Source: Tyto alba
Lineage: Eukaryota; Chordata; Aves; Strigiformes; Tytonidae
Direction: 5' to 3'
Length of the DNA: 64,000 nucleotides
Assembly: GCF_018691265.1 (NCBI RefSeq)
Contig: NW_024881272.1
Coordinates: 19,457,323 to 19,521,322, forward strand
Of this stretch, positions 28,436 through 41,200 are shown one piece after another; the stretch's first letter is position 1, and every line of letters begins with the position of its first letter. Under the pieces are notes generated by a model. The model saw nothing but the letters and a program-made list of their open reading frames with translations. It did not search any database and was not told the DNA's origin. The position numbers and the translations under genes were made by a program.

Positions 28436-28541
28436 ATGGCCGACCCGCTCCGCAGGACGCTCTCCAAGCTGCGGGGCAGGAGGTCCCAGCGAGGGGCGGC
28501 GGGCGGCGGGCACCGCCACGGCGGGCTCTGCGCCCCGCAGG
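28436..28541 (+). CDS. SYDE2: SYDE2 coding exon 1
   Basis: It encodes residues 1-35, beginning [20 protein letters not shown], and ends in phase 1 at G|GTGAGT. The start matches the MAEPL-RKTFSRLRGR start of SYDE1 as I remember it, which supports this ATG. The same frame remains open upstream back to a stop at 28154 but contains no ATG there, so only a non-AUG start could extend the protein. Confidence 0.88.
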
Positions 28542-31500
28542 GTGAGTGTCTGGGGGGGCGCCGGGCTCGGCCGCGGGGCTCCGGCTGCCCGGGGCCGCAC
28601 CTCCACCTGCCGCGGCGGCGGCGGCGGCGGCGGCGGGCGCGGAGCCCCGCGGGCGGGCGGGCGGGATGCGCCGGGCTCGCTGCGCGGGCAGCCGCGGGAG
28701 GGAGCGGTGCGGGGCCCGCGGGGGACGCAGCCCCGGAGTCAGCCCTCCGCGGCAGCAGCTTCGCCTCGGTAATTGCCCCGCTCCTCGGGAGTAACAATTC
28801 CTCGTTAAAATGAAGGGCTCTTGCATTTAGACCGCTACGTTGTGTGGGTCCCTGCGCGGTTTCGTATCATATGACCGTCTGTCATTCTTTGGCTGTTTGT
28901 GCTTTTTGTTTGTTTGTTTGGGATTTTTGTTTGTTTGTTTGTTTGTTTTTTTAAAGGTGCACTTGAAAACTTACAAATAATTTTTTAGTCTTGCTGTTGT
29001 TCCATTTAGATACATAATTATTACATTTTGTCGTTTTACTGCAAAACTTAGTGAAAGAAAATGTGTTGAAGTAGCAACCAGAAGAACTACAAATTGTTTG
29101 ATCCATATATGGAGAGGCTGGAAGAAGCTGTCCCCCTCCTCGTTACAACCTGGAAAGCAGTACACAGTGTCATGTTGAAATATTTTATATGTCTGCGTAG
29201 AAGGCAGAATATCCATTTTGACCTCAGTTGAGCTGAAACACTGAAGCTTTGGTTTCTCAACATACATGCATTGTTGCCGTGATGGCTTAACTTTAAATGC
29301 TGATTTATTTAATTCTTCTGGAGGTAGAGTGTTAGGTGAAGGGAACACCTGACCTTATTTTACCTTTTTTTTAAACACCATATTGAAGCTTTTTGAGTAG
29401 GAACCATTGTCACGTTCTGTATTTGTGTGGAGGCCTGGTCTGGTTTTGAGCATATATGAAATAAGTACTAATAGAGAGTAGGCAGCATTCTTCTGAACGA
29501 GACTTTGCTCTAGAACAAAAAGTATATGCCTGACTTGTGTATCTCTGAAAGCTTTGTATTTATTTGAAATTGGCTCATTATTGTAATAGCTAAAGATGTT
29601 GAAAACTTGCTCTGTGACATTGAACCCCGGGTTGTGCAGATACTTGCATGTGAAATGTTTTGTTGCTAAAATAAACACAGGCATAAGGGCTTTCAGGATG
29701 GGGGCCAAGTTCAAATAAAGGGGAAGCAGTGCTTGGAAATACTGCTATCCATTGCAAAAACTGCAGTTGGAAGATGTACATGCAAGTGTATCATTTGGAT
29801 GAGATTCAGTGAACGCTTAACCATCAGTGACCTCTGGCTGCATGTTGGCTAATTCGGAGATGAAGGGTTAGTTTTGAATGTGTGTGGTAGGTGGCGTGTC
29901 TCTGCAGGCAGTGGGGTTGTTGGAGTAGTACGCTGGAGCTACTTGATTATTAATGTTTCTACAGTAAGCTTTTGCAGATGGTTTGTCACTGAGATACCTG
30001 GATGAATTTTGAAAGTGAAGTTGAGTTTGCTCTGTGCTCTTGCTGCTGCCGAAGGGCAGCCGGAGGCTGATGCCAGATGTGTCACTGGGTGTATATTTAG
30101 GCACAGTGTGCCTCTTAGGAGCCTGCTGTTTTGGGAGTTGTAGGCTGTCTTAACCAGCACGGAAGGGCCTGCATTTCTCCAGGGAAGCAGGAAGTAGCAG
30201 ATATTTTTGTTTGTGGAAATACAGCTCTCAGATGCTCCATCTATTTATACCAGCAGAGCAGGGACCGTTCCTTGGGCTGTCTGTGCAGAAGTGGAGGGCT
30301 TTGGGGTAGTTGTCACTGGCTGGGGGTTGTCTGCCCAAGGAGTCCCCAGTCCAAACTGGCCTCTTGGACATGTAGGTGTAGCCCTATGCCCACTGTAGAT
30401 TAGTTTTCTGATCTTTTGGTTAGCTCTTACTTGAAAGAGTAGTGAAATTGTGTAAAGAGGAACCCTTCCAGTGGCACGCTTACATTTCCAGGCAATGGGT
30501 GGGGGAAGGAATACAGTTGCTGCTAAATCACTGAAACTTTGCCAGAGATCTGTGTCCTCAGCCCTGCTTTCATGTTTTCCTCACATTCTAATTGACTGAC
30601 TTAGGCCCCGGTGCAGCAGAGCACTTAAATGGAGGTGTGCACAGGCTTCAAAGTGAACAGTTAATTTTGTTAATTCTTTGGACCAAGTTAATTCTTCAAA
30701 TCACAAACAGTGTTCGTGTTGCAGTTTAGCTAAACAAGTAAACCTCACTTTTTTAAAAAAACCACCAAATGATGTATCTTTCATCAAACTAAATGATGAT
30801 GTTCCAGATCTTAACAAGGATCTCTTTTGCCATTAACATACAAACCTAAAAAGAGGGTTGAAGGGAAGTTGTTCAAGTGACAGTATTTTCCCTGTCTCCT
30901 TGTCTACAGTGAACTGAGCAGGATTTACAGAGATGCTCCGTGAGTACTCCAGAGAAGTGACTGCATTTTGTCATCTGTTATTGGTGTGTAAATAACTTTT
31001 TGCTGAGAATGATGTTCAAGCAGTATCAAATAGCTGCTCCCGTCTGGAATTTCCAATTGCAGAGGGCTCTGCATGAAAACAAGTTGCCTGTTTTATGAGA
31101 ACCCAGTTGTCCCCATTCAGCCTTAGTGGCTGAGCGAACCCTGTCTGGGTTGTCCTCCTCCGCAGAGGAGCGTGAGGGTTATCGGGCCTCCGTTCCTTGT
31201 TTATAATTTGGATGTATTTGCAGCTTTCCTTCCAGTGCTAGCGGAGGGACTGGTGCTTGCTTGGGGGTGAGGTGCTCGCTCTGTGTGTGGTCGGGGTGCT
31301 GCTGTGGTGCCCTGCAGCCTGCCGGGGGTACGGCACTGCTGCGGCGTGGGCTGCTTGGACGTGCTGCGGCAAGGGGCTCAGGCGCAAGTGGCTTTTTCGA
31401 TGCATAATTTGGTGCTTAGCCGTTGCTCTAAGGAAATAGTGTCAAGTTTGGGGAGCAGTCAGTGGAATTTGATTAGGTGTTGCGTGAAATTTTTGTTGTG

Positions 31501-34500
31501 TAATGAGATATTTTTAAACTTTTCTACGTTTCTTCTTCCTTTCTTCCTTCCTTTCATGATGATGTGTTTCGTTTTATTCCCCACAAATCAAGGGGTGCTT
31601 CTGTCTTCATTATAGGATAAAACTGTTAAGGACAGTGTGTTCTGGAGGTTTTTGTGCAAGAGATATCCTCATCTTTATATATAAATCTAGAAGTGAATCT
31701 ATGTGGGTTTTTTGTAGCCAGTTAAGCAGTACACTACACCAAAAGCAGGGGCTATCTCTTCACTGGTGTAAGTAAAACGGAGAAATACTATGTAGCAACT
31801 TTTCAAATTGATTGTACCTGAACTTGGCAGAAAAAACCCAGCCATTTTATGTAAGTATGCATGACCTTCCAGCAGAGCTATCTCACTGCCATTTATCTAA
31901 ATTACGTCGTGTCAAAAATACAGCCAAATGAGCCTGACTCTTTAATAATTATGTGCACATTTTGCTTTGCCAGGCTGAAACCTAATTTTATGGTCACATC
32001 AACTTACCTTTTGTCCATTTAGATGAGGTCTAATGCAGATGTGGTACAACAACATATGTGCTCATCTGTCAAAAGCAAAACGATATTCTAAACATTTGTC
32101 TTTCCTTCTCTTTTTGCCTTTCTTTCTGGGAACAGATTTAATAGAAAATGTTTACATAGCTTCGAGAAGCAGGAAGGAGCTCAGGTCCCCACAGGCCAGC
32201 GAGGTCCCCGAGCACAGGCCGCAGATGAACAGCATTACCGTTTCTAAGAAACGCAGCTGGCTGCAGCAGAGCACACACCGACCACCTCCTCCTCCTCCTC
32301 CAGAAGAAGAAGAAGAAGGTGCCTTCAAGGAAACGCACGGGGCTGTTATCCTGGTACCCAAATCTCCCATCCCGCTGCCTGAACCTGCGGTGCCGTGGGC
32401 TCCTTCCACATCCCCGGTGGGGCGGGAGCGCGCCGCGCTCAGCCGCGCTCCTGGCAGTGCCCTGCCAAGCACCGCAAGCCCCGCCGCACCAAGGAGCGCT
32501 GCTCTGGATTTTGGCGAGGATAACGATGCGGACGATGAGGGAGAAATATGGTACAACCCGATCCCTGAAGATGATGAGCCTGACTTGCTGGGGGTCTGCC
32601 CTTCTGCTGTGAATAGCCCTGTTGCTGTGGGCTCCCTGGCAGTTCGGTACATCCCCCACCCTGGGGGTGACTCTGCGGTGCCCATGGGTCCCCACGAGGG
32701 CCCCCCATGTTCCTTGGAGAGCGTGGGGAGCAGTCGGATGGCTCAGCCCAGTGAAGCGAGTCAGGCCGATGCTGTGCATCCCGGGGAGCACCTGCAGCAG
32801 CACCGGCAGAGGTTTGCCTGCAAGGCCCCCAGCATGCCGGCAGTAGAGGACAATCCTGCCTTTAAGTGCCCTTCAACAGGTAAGAGGGTTCAGGAACATT
32901 CAAGTGTTATGTCCTCTATTTTCTTTTAGAGGAATAATAAACCCTTCTTATGTCTCTCTTCTTCCTTTTATCTTTATCACACAAATTTCTGGTGGAAATG
33001 CATGACAAGGCCATAAAAAAGGACTCAAATTGTGAGACTGATACCTACTAACTGTAGAGCTGCACAGTCTTCTCAGTCAGTCTGTTCATGGCATGTCCAG
33101 GTGTGGTTGTCCTCTGTGTTCTTTGGCCGCCACCTTGCTGAAGACAAAGGTTTTACAAAAGGAGCTTGCTAAAGCTTGGTAACGTGAGGACAGGCTGCGT
33201 TTCCTTTGTTAGCTACTGTCTAGCCCTGGCCTTGGATTCCAGCCTCAAAGCTACTTCATGTCTGCAGAAGTTTCTTTAACTTGCTGTCTGGGACTTTTTA
33301 ATAAACTTTTTGGAAGACCATATAAATGCTATTCGTCACGTTGCTTTCTGTAATTACTGTCTTGTTGACTGTCTCAGGCTAATCTAATGGACTGGAGAGG
33401 AGTGGTTTTCACTTTCAGAAGCCAGCCTCTTTGTTCCTTGTTATCTTTGGCTGAGTGTTTGATAGTCTCTTTCCATAATTCCATTAGTGTGTGAATTCAT
33501 CATCTTATTAAAGATTTTTCCCAGTCTATTAAAAAAACCCAAACAAACAAAACCCAAACAAAAATAAACCCACACCAAACAAAAGTAAGGAGGAAAAACC
33601 CCCAACCCTTTCCAAAGTGGTGTTATTTTTAATTACTGATGTGTCTTGTGTTATCTTGACTTTAACTCTAGTACCCTGTTGAGAGTTCAAGACAGTGTTA
33701 GAGTTTAGGAGACGGGGAGTTCCAGGTTCCCCTCTTTGGGGAAAGTTCACGCTTTCTTTGCACTGACAGTTAAGAGCCTGTATTTCTACCCGGCTCAGCA
33801 GAGAGGACCTGAACCGCCGGCCCTGCAGCCCGGGTGGGTGTAGCTCTCCAGAGGAACCCCCTGGTCCGGATTGCCCCCCTTCAGCCTCGCCATCCCAGCC
33901 GGCTTCTGGCCCCATGTCCCTGTGTGCCGGGAGCGGCCGTGCCGGCATTCCCAGTGTGGAGCCTGCTGCTGGGAACGGGGTGTGTTTTCAAAGGCACCAA
34001 AGCGACTGCTGTAAACAGCGGGAGAAAAAAAGTCTTGTCTTGTGGGAACTCATGTTTTGTTCTCTTTGTGGAAATGCTGCGGATACAAGTGTATTTTTAG
34101 TTGCAAAGTGTGTTAAAGTTATTTGGCGTTTATTTAGAAATAGCTCCCTTTATAGCTGCATTAAATACTTAGACCGGTTATATTTGCTTGCATGATAGAT
34201 GAAATACCATGTTCTTAGGTAGATTTTTGTGATCGTTGCGGCTCTGGGTGCTTTGGAGAGGTCAGTAAGCATAGTTATTTAGGAAAGCTATGTGTGTGTC
34301 CTGCAAAATGTTTGACCCCCATTTAATCTCTTGATATATAGGTAGTTAATCTCCCAATATATAGGTGACTATTTATGGGGAGGGGGGGCGGAAATCCCTT
34401 TATGTAAGAAGGAAAAAGTTTAAATTGTTTTCATACTGAAGAAACATTTATTTTTGAAAGCAAAATTGCCCATTTAAAGTGTCTTGTGAAACCAGGAGGA

Positions 34501-35251
34501 AAGTATTATGAATTTCCCGATTGATTTGTTATGCATTGTGTTAATTAAGGTACTTTAAATGCAGCTCTTCTTGCATGTATTGAATAGTGATCACATTGAA
34601 TAGATTAACTGATGATGAAGTGGATCCCTGCTGCTTAGTAATTGGCTTTATTATGGAGAAGTGGCTTAGTTCTTCTTTTTAATCCAGTTAAGGTATCTGC
34701 AGTTATTTTCAGTGAAATTTAAAATGACATCTCATCCACACAAAATTACTGCATAGAAGGCAACATGGCCAATTTAACTTTATTTGTGTTAGGACCTTGT
34801 TTGAATTCTACAACTGCTGTGAAATAGATGCCCATATTCTTAGAGAGCTGAGTACATTAAGCAGTAACTCCTGACAAATAAGCAATTACTGTCTTGGGGA
34901 AATGTCTGCTTACCTTACTGATATTATTTTATATATGTCAATAATGATTAGTACTGGAGTATGAAGTATTAGATTTTGAGAAGCTTAGACAGAAAAAAAG
35001 TGGGGCACTATAAAAGCTAACACAATACATAGTTGTTCACTTTGTCATTTGTTGTTTTCTTCTTTGGCTAATGGTATCAATTTTACCTTTAAACATGGCA
35101 GCATTATTTGGACTTCCAGCTTTGTAGAGAGAAGATAGTCATGGGTTCTTTTTGTTATTTTTTTTGAGAGTATCTTTATTAGACAGAAGATTAAGAAAGA
35201 GTAAATGATAGAATTCAGTTATTGGGAGTCTTTCCATACACAGCAGCGAAT

Positions 35252-35282
<31 letters not shown>

Positions 35283-38200
35283 CTGTAAATGTTATCAGTA
35301 AAATGGATCATAGTTGTAGGGGTGCTAATTGGCCCCATAGCCTTAATTTGCACAGTTAGTTCCTGGTGTTAATCTGGTTACTTTCTACCAGTAAATGCCA
35401 TTTATGTTAATAGGATTTGTCAGGTAATTCCTTAGTGAATAAATCTAGCCATGCTGGCTTTTAAAAAGAAACTTATTAAAAATAAGGAGCTCCTATAGCA
35501 GAGCTTGGGAAAACAATTCATGTATTTTGTTTATAACAAGTACGCAAAAGGTACGAGTAAGAAGATAGCTTGGTTCCAAGTTAGTAATATAGAAACATAG
35601 TGCCAGCCTTTGCTTTTAGGTTTGTGGAAGAAGAGTTTAAGTGGAAAGCACCCTGGAGGCTATTTTTAATTTGATGTCTCCTTCCACAGGCCAAATGGTT
35701 ATGACTGGAAAAGAGGAATATTTTTTGTTACAAATGCAATATGAAAAATTCTACATACAGTTTTCTGCGTGCATAAAATGTTGTAAATTTTCTTTACAGC
35801 TGTTTAGGATTGAACTCATAACTGTATGTTTTTATAGATGTGTATCACCTGCAAAATGTTGAAGAAAAACACTCCTTTATAATATTGGCTCCTGTGATAG
35901 ATTTACGTCACGGAGCTCTGAATAGTGCTTTCTGAAGAATTTTTAATATTTTTTTGCTTTTGGGGAGAATTATTAGTGAGATTAGTGCCACCTAATCAGT
36001 GGAATCTTCTCACATGTGCCTGTACCTCAGAAACATCTTGGGAGGACTTGAGCATTGTAGGTTGACAGGATCCGGACTGTGCTTTTGCTACTGAGAATGT
36101 GTGTTAGCTGTCTGGATGGAAAATCCTGGTAGGAATCACCATAAACAGATTTCTTTTCAACATTGTAGGAAGTGAAGGTTGATACCATGTTCCCACTTAA
36201 CCCCAATATATGCCAACTGGAACTTGGCTTAAATCACATTAAAACTACAGTGCTCTTTCTCCACTTAGATCATGAGCACTATCCTGGTTTCCAAATACAT
36301 CTTTTGGGGTCAATGCAGACAAATGCTATGCTTGCTTAGATGTTGCAAATAAGCTTCCAGCAATATACATAGAGTATACTGGACAACAAATCTTATCTAC
36401 CAATTTCCTTTCACGCATTACAAATACTATTTGCTTAATTTTCTTTTTTTTTTTCCAGATGGAAGATGCTTTGACTTAATTGTTTTCCAAGTGCAAGGAG
36501 CTTTGGTTTCATGAGGCAGAAAAGCATTCCTGCAAAATACTTGCATGATGTTTGAGATACCAGAATGGTTTGGTGTGTGGCAGAAAGGTTCTTCTGCTCC
36601 TGTTTTCTCCTGAAGAGCGGAAGCCAGTTTGTTGGTGCATTTTTGTGGAGGTTGTGCACATGCTTTTGAAGGTCAAGGGCTTATTCATGCACATGTCTTT
36701 GATCCATGGGGTGACAATGCCATAAAGACCTGCTGGTGAAAGAGGCAAAAGGATGCAGCAGCTGTGGAGTGGAAGCAATTAATTTAAAATAGCTATGGCT
36801 TTTTCCAGTTTCTGATTTGTACCAACTGACTATCTATATCCTCTGGTAGGGGAAATGGGGACAAAGCTGCTTTTCTAGCCATGAAGTACACAGTGAGGGT
36901 AGGAGATCTTCGTGAGAGCAGCCCAAACAGGCAGTGCTCAGCATCAGCTGTGGTGCTGCCGTGATGCCAGCATCTGAATAGGGCTGACTGCTTTACATGC
37001 TTCGCAGAATCACTGATATTTAAAATACCTGCAACAAACGCATGCTTGTTTGTAGATACTGAATGATACTGTTAATATTTACAGTGTCAAGTCACTTTGA
37101 CTCAGATTGCATTGTCCTTCAAAAGCTATCTTTTTTTTTTTATATATTACTCATACTTCTAAAGCTTCTGGAAAGCCCAAGGTAAATGTAGTAAAGACAG
37201 TATATCATAGAAGAGCCTGGGTTGGAAAGGACCTTAGAGTATCATCTGGTCTACAGTTTGGTGGGAAACAGAGCCTAAATGACATTACCTAGCACGCTAT
37301 CCGGTTGCCTTTTGAAAACCTCCAGTGATGGGGCTCTGACATGTTCCTGGGGACGTTGTTTCAGTGATTGAGTGTTCTCACTGTAAAAAATAAATACATT
37401 ATATATACACACACACACATATATATATAAGCTGCATCATAAAACTGACCATCCCCTTGTTGCCCTGGAAGTCATTTTCGCAACAGGTACCTGTTTCATC
37501 TCTTCCAACCATCCTTCCATAAGGATATTTTGAAAGTTTAACTGCTGAGCTGGGAATGTGCAGTGGCAGATCAAGTGGGGACGGGGACAGTGTGGAGCCT
37601 GTTCGCAGCATAGCCTTGTAACTCAGTAAAAGGATGGAGGCGCAGCGTGGTTCCTCTGGCACCCTTGTGAGAAAGCTGTATCGGGTGGGTAAGCTGGGGA
37701 GTGAAGTGTTACCAGACTCTGCTACAGCTCCTTTTGCAGCTTGTTCAGAGCTGTGTCATGTACACTCTTTAAAATTGCGTGCATACCTCAGCACATTGCT
37801 GGCTTTAGTGGAACAACATGTGGTTCAGTGCTGATGGGAATACCATCCTGCATAATACTCCACTGTTAAGTTTCTTCCAGCCACATATTTCATTTTAACT
37901 GTTTGGTGCTGAACGCAGCAGAAGTTGGACACAAAAGTTAGAGTGTTAGATTGACTCTTCAGTTTTAATGAGCTGGGGGGGAAGTTTAATTTGCTGGCCT
38001 GCTTTTCCAAGCCTGTGCCAGAGACTTTTGACAGAAAGGGAAGATTAATGTTAGCGGGCTGCAGTATGGCACTGATTGCTATAGAGCGCTCCAGGCCAGC
38101 CCACCAGTGGGACCGTGCTGTGATTTGCAGTACAAGGGAAGGCTTTGTCTGCTTTTATCAAACAGCACATTTCTAACTAGATGCTTGCCAGAAAAGCACA

Positions 38201-41200
38201 GCAGGCGTGCTAGAAATAGCCCTTCCCCTGCGAGGGAGCTACTTCCATGAGATGCAGGGCTAACTGAATTTTCCTCTGTCTTTGTGGAAAACAGATTCTA
38301 TACGTTATTCTTCATAACTGAAATTTTCTAAAGATACTCTTGTAAGCAACTATCTGCAAAAGTTATTAAAGCCAGACTTCTGTTGGGACTAGAGCTAGTC
38401 TTTGTAGGATTTTTTTGGGGGGAAAGAACAAAACCACAGCAAATCATTTTGGTTAAAGACCACATTGCCTGATTTAACTGTTTTAAGCTAAGTGAAGCAT
38501 AAAAAGAAAGTTATAGTTAAATAGTGAAAATTAATTTGAAGAGGAGACTTGTAAAAATCACTAGTTGTATGGTGATTTGGACTTAAAGTGCTTAGTTTAG
38601 AGTTAAAGCAGTAAGCCTTTGAGAAATCTGTAAGAGAAACTGCTATAAAGTATGATTTGCTGAGTGTCCTGTGAAAACAGCGCTTCTTCCTTTCTTTTTA
38701 TGTGCTGTAAATAGACTCTCCCTTTCCCTGACTAGCAAGGGGGGATGACAGATGGGTATAGGTGTTTGGGTCTCTGAGCTGCTCGGGCTGATTACACCAC
38801 ACAGGGTTAGCACGCTGAGCAGCTCCATAGTACCCCAGCCTGCACAGGCAAGGCTACATGAGTCCTGTTGGGAGCTGCTAAAATGTGCAAAGTGATGAGT
38901 GAATGGGGTGGTTATTGCTAGCAAGAACCACTATTGGTTTCTCATGGGATGTAATTCTATTAATATCTATCATTCTGGCCTCACTTCCCCTCTTGTGTGC
39001 TTCATTAACTTGTGTAAATTCATTGCATTTCCTACAGTCATTATTGCCTCATGCTGGTGAAAGTGAGAAAAGCTGGAGCTATAACTTGGTGGTTGGATTT
39101 CCTCAAGTGTTGGAGCACGAGGTGAACTGCAGGTTCCTGACTCTGCAGTACTGGCTTAAGTCTAGTCATGTAATCGTGTTCCTTATAGTTGTCTTTTACT
39201 GCTAAATTGAGGGATTCTTTTTTTCGTTTCCCCTCTTTCTTGAACACCAGTGCCTGCTGTTATGATGTTTTTGTTGTAGTTTTTTGTTGGGTTGTTTTTT
39301 TTTTTTTTGGTACCTTGAAAGGTGGGTGATTTTCCACAAGGATGTCACTTGGGAGCTGTATAACTTTAAGCCCTATCACGAGATGGTTCTGTCAGGAAAG
39401 ATGGAAAGTTGCTGGCAGGAATGAGACAGTGCAGGATGCAGCTTTCAGAAGGAATAAATCCTTGTTGTGTTTCTCCTCCTCCATCCTACAGCAGAAAGGA
39501 GGAGCTGAGATAAATGAAAGAAAAGGTGTGAGACAGTGCTGCACAGGACGGATTTAGGGCTTTAAGAGTGGGCAATGCTGATGTGTTGGCTACGTAGCTA
39601 ACTGCTTTGTAGACAAGGGTGCGTTTGCCCTATTCCAGTGTTTTCCCATTTAAGACTGGTTTCATTGCACCTGTGCCTCAGGAATGCAGCCATGTCCGCC
39701 TGTGTGGGGAATACTGCACAAATGGATCGAGCTGAATGCAGCGGGTGAGATCGCTCATTTGTTTATGTGTAGTTTCTGGCCCTTTCATCTCCATAAAGCA
39801 GAACAAATCTGGCCTTTGACTATGAACTGCCAAATTTGGCTGAACAAGTCAGCAGAGCACAGCTTTTTGAATGCTTGTGAACATCTGACTGATGAATGAA
39901 TGATGGTTGTCTGAATGAATTGTGTTTACAAAGTTATGACAAATCAACGTGTTTCTCACAGTTCAAGATGTATTTTTTCATTCCTGCAAATTGCAGCTAC
40001 TGAGTGGTTTGGAAATGATTATTCCTTCTCTTTTCTTCTAAAGGGTCTGGAGTTGTACTTGCACACAAGGCTGATATACCCTCAACAGAGGTTTCTCCTC
40101 CAAGTCCCAGTCCTCTGAAAAAAAGCGGATCAATCAACTGGCCTTTCCCTGATAGAATTAAATCTCCCAGAACTGTGAGGAAGCTTTCCATGAAAATGAA
40201 AAAGCTGCCGGAGCTGAGCAGGAAGCTGAGTGTCAAGGGAACTTCAAGCCATACTAGTTCAGATAATCCTCCATCCCTGCTGAAAGGTAGCTGCCGGGAT
40301 ACAAGCCATACAGTGTCTTTGCCATCATCTGGAAACTCAACCACAGCTGCCAGCAGGAACGTGATAAGTCGTTACCATCTTGACAGCAGTGTGTTGTCAC
40401 AACACACCTACAAAAAGAAAAGCTCAAGGAGCTCCAAGTCCTTCAGCAAAGGTGGTTACCTTAGTGATGGCGACTCTCCCGAACTTATAACAAAATCAGG
40501 TAAACAAGGTCAAGAAACCAAGTGTGGGAAGGGAAAGGAGAGCCTTCCAAGTAACAGTGGTAAAACTGAAATAGATATTGATGCCTTCAGACACTACAAC
40601 TTTTCTGATCAGCCCAAGTGCTCTCAGTACATCTCTGGACTCATGAGCATTCACTTTTATGGTGCTGAAGACTTAAAACCACCAAGAATAGACTCAAAAG
40701 ATGTCTTTTGTGCAATACAGGTTGACTCAGTAAACAAAGCAAGAACAGCCCTACTTACCTGTAGGACAACGTTTCTAGATATGGACCACACGTTCAACAT
40801 CGAAATTGAAAACGCTCAGCACTTAAAGCTGGTGGTGTTCAGCTGGGAACCCACCCCACGGAAAAATCGAGTGTGTTGTCATGGAACTGTGGCTCTGCCC
40901 ACTCTCTTCCGAGTGACAAAGACGCATCAGCTGGCTGTCAAACTGGAACCGAGGGGGCTTATTTATGTCAAGCTGTCACTCATGGAGCAGTGGGAGAACT
41001 CTCTTGATGGCCTTGATGCAGATCGGGAGCCAGTGATGTTCGGGGTAGATGCTCGAAAAGTTGTAGAGAAAGAGAATGCGGGCTTGATGGTGCCACTTTT
41101 GATGCAGAAATGCATTCTGGAGATTGAAAAGAGAGGCTGTCAGGTACTGTGCATATTTTAATCTCTTTTGTTAATATTTCTTTGTTGGGATAGCTGTTGT

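Larger units (their letters stand above)
27950..28800. promoter_or_regulatory. SYDE2: CpG island / SYDE2 promoter and 5' leader
   Basis: About 850 bases of very CpG-rich DNA surround the first SYDE2 coding exon. It includes GGGGCT repeats (about 28318-28340), GCC repeats (about 28342-28366) and CGG repeats (about 28608-28637). No TATA box is evident. Long frames on both strands (27870-28772 plus, 28119-28826 minus, 28204-28797 minus) are GC artefacts. Start site not determinable from sequence. Confidence 0.8.
32880..40043 (+). other. SYDE2: SYDE2 intron 2
   Basis: The largest intron seen here (7.2 kb), with a GTAAGA donor and a CTTTTCTTCTAAAG acceptor. It carries a 28-base T run, a CR1 fragment and a TA/CA microsatellite listed separately, plus a short imperfect tandem duplication at 34324-34367. 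AT-rich sequence at 34.3-35.6 kb has no long open frame. Frames at 33529-33948 minus and 33834-34195 plus lie in a GC-richer patch without recognisable protein. Confidence 0.85.

Noticed and set aside
27850..28826. Open frames up to 300 codons around SYDE2 exon 1 on both strands
   Set aside because: Same GC artefact. Only the 28436-28541 exon continues in phase into the rest of SYDE2.
32138..32803. 221-codon and 177-codon minus-strand frames opposite SYDE2 exon 2
   Set aside because: They mirror the GC-rich coding exon. No splice sites or domains support them.
35255..35282. T28 run considered as the tail of a processed pseudogene on the minus strand
   Set aside because: No gene-like body adjoins it on the expected side.
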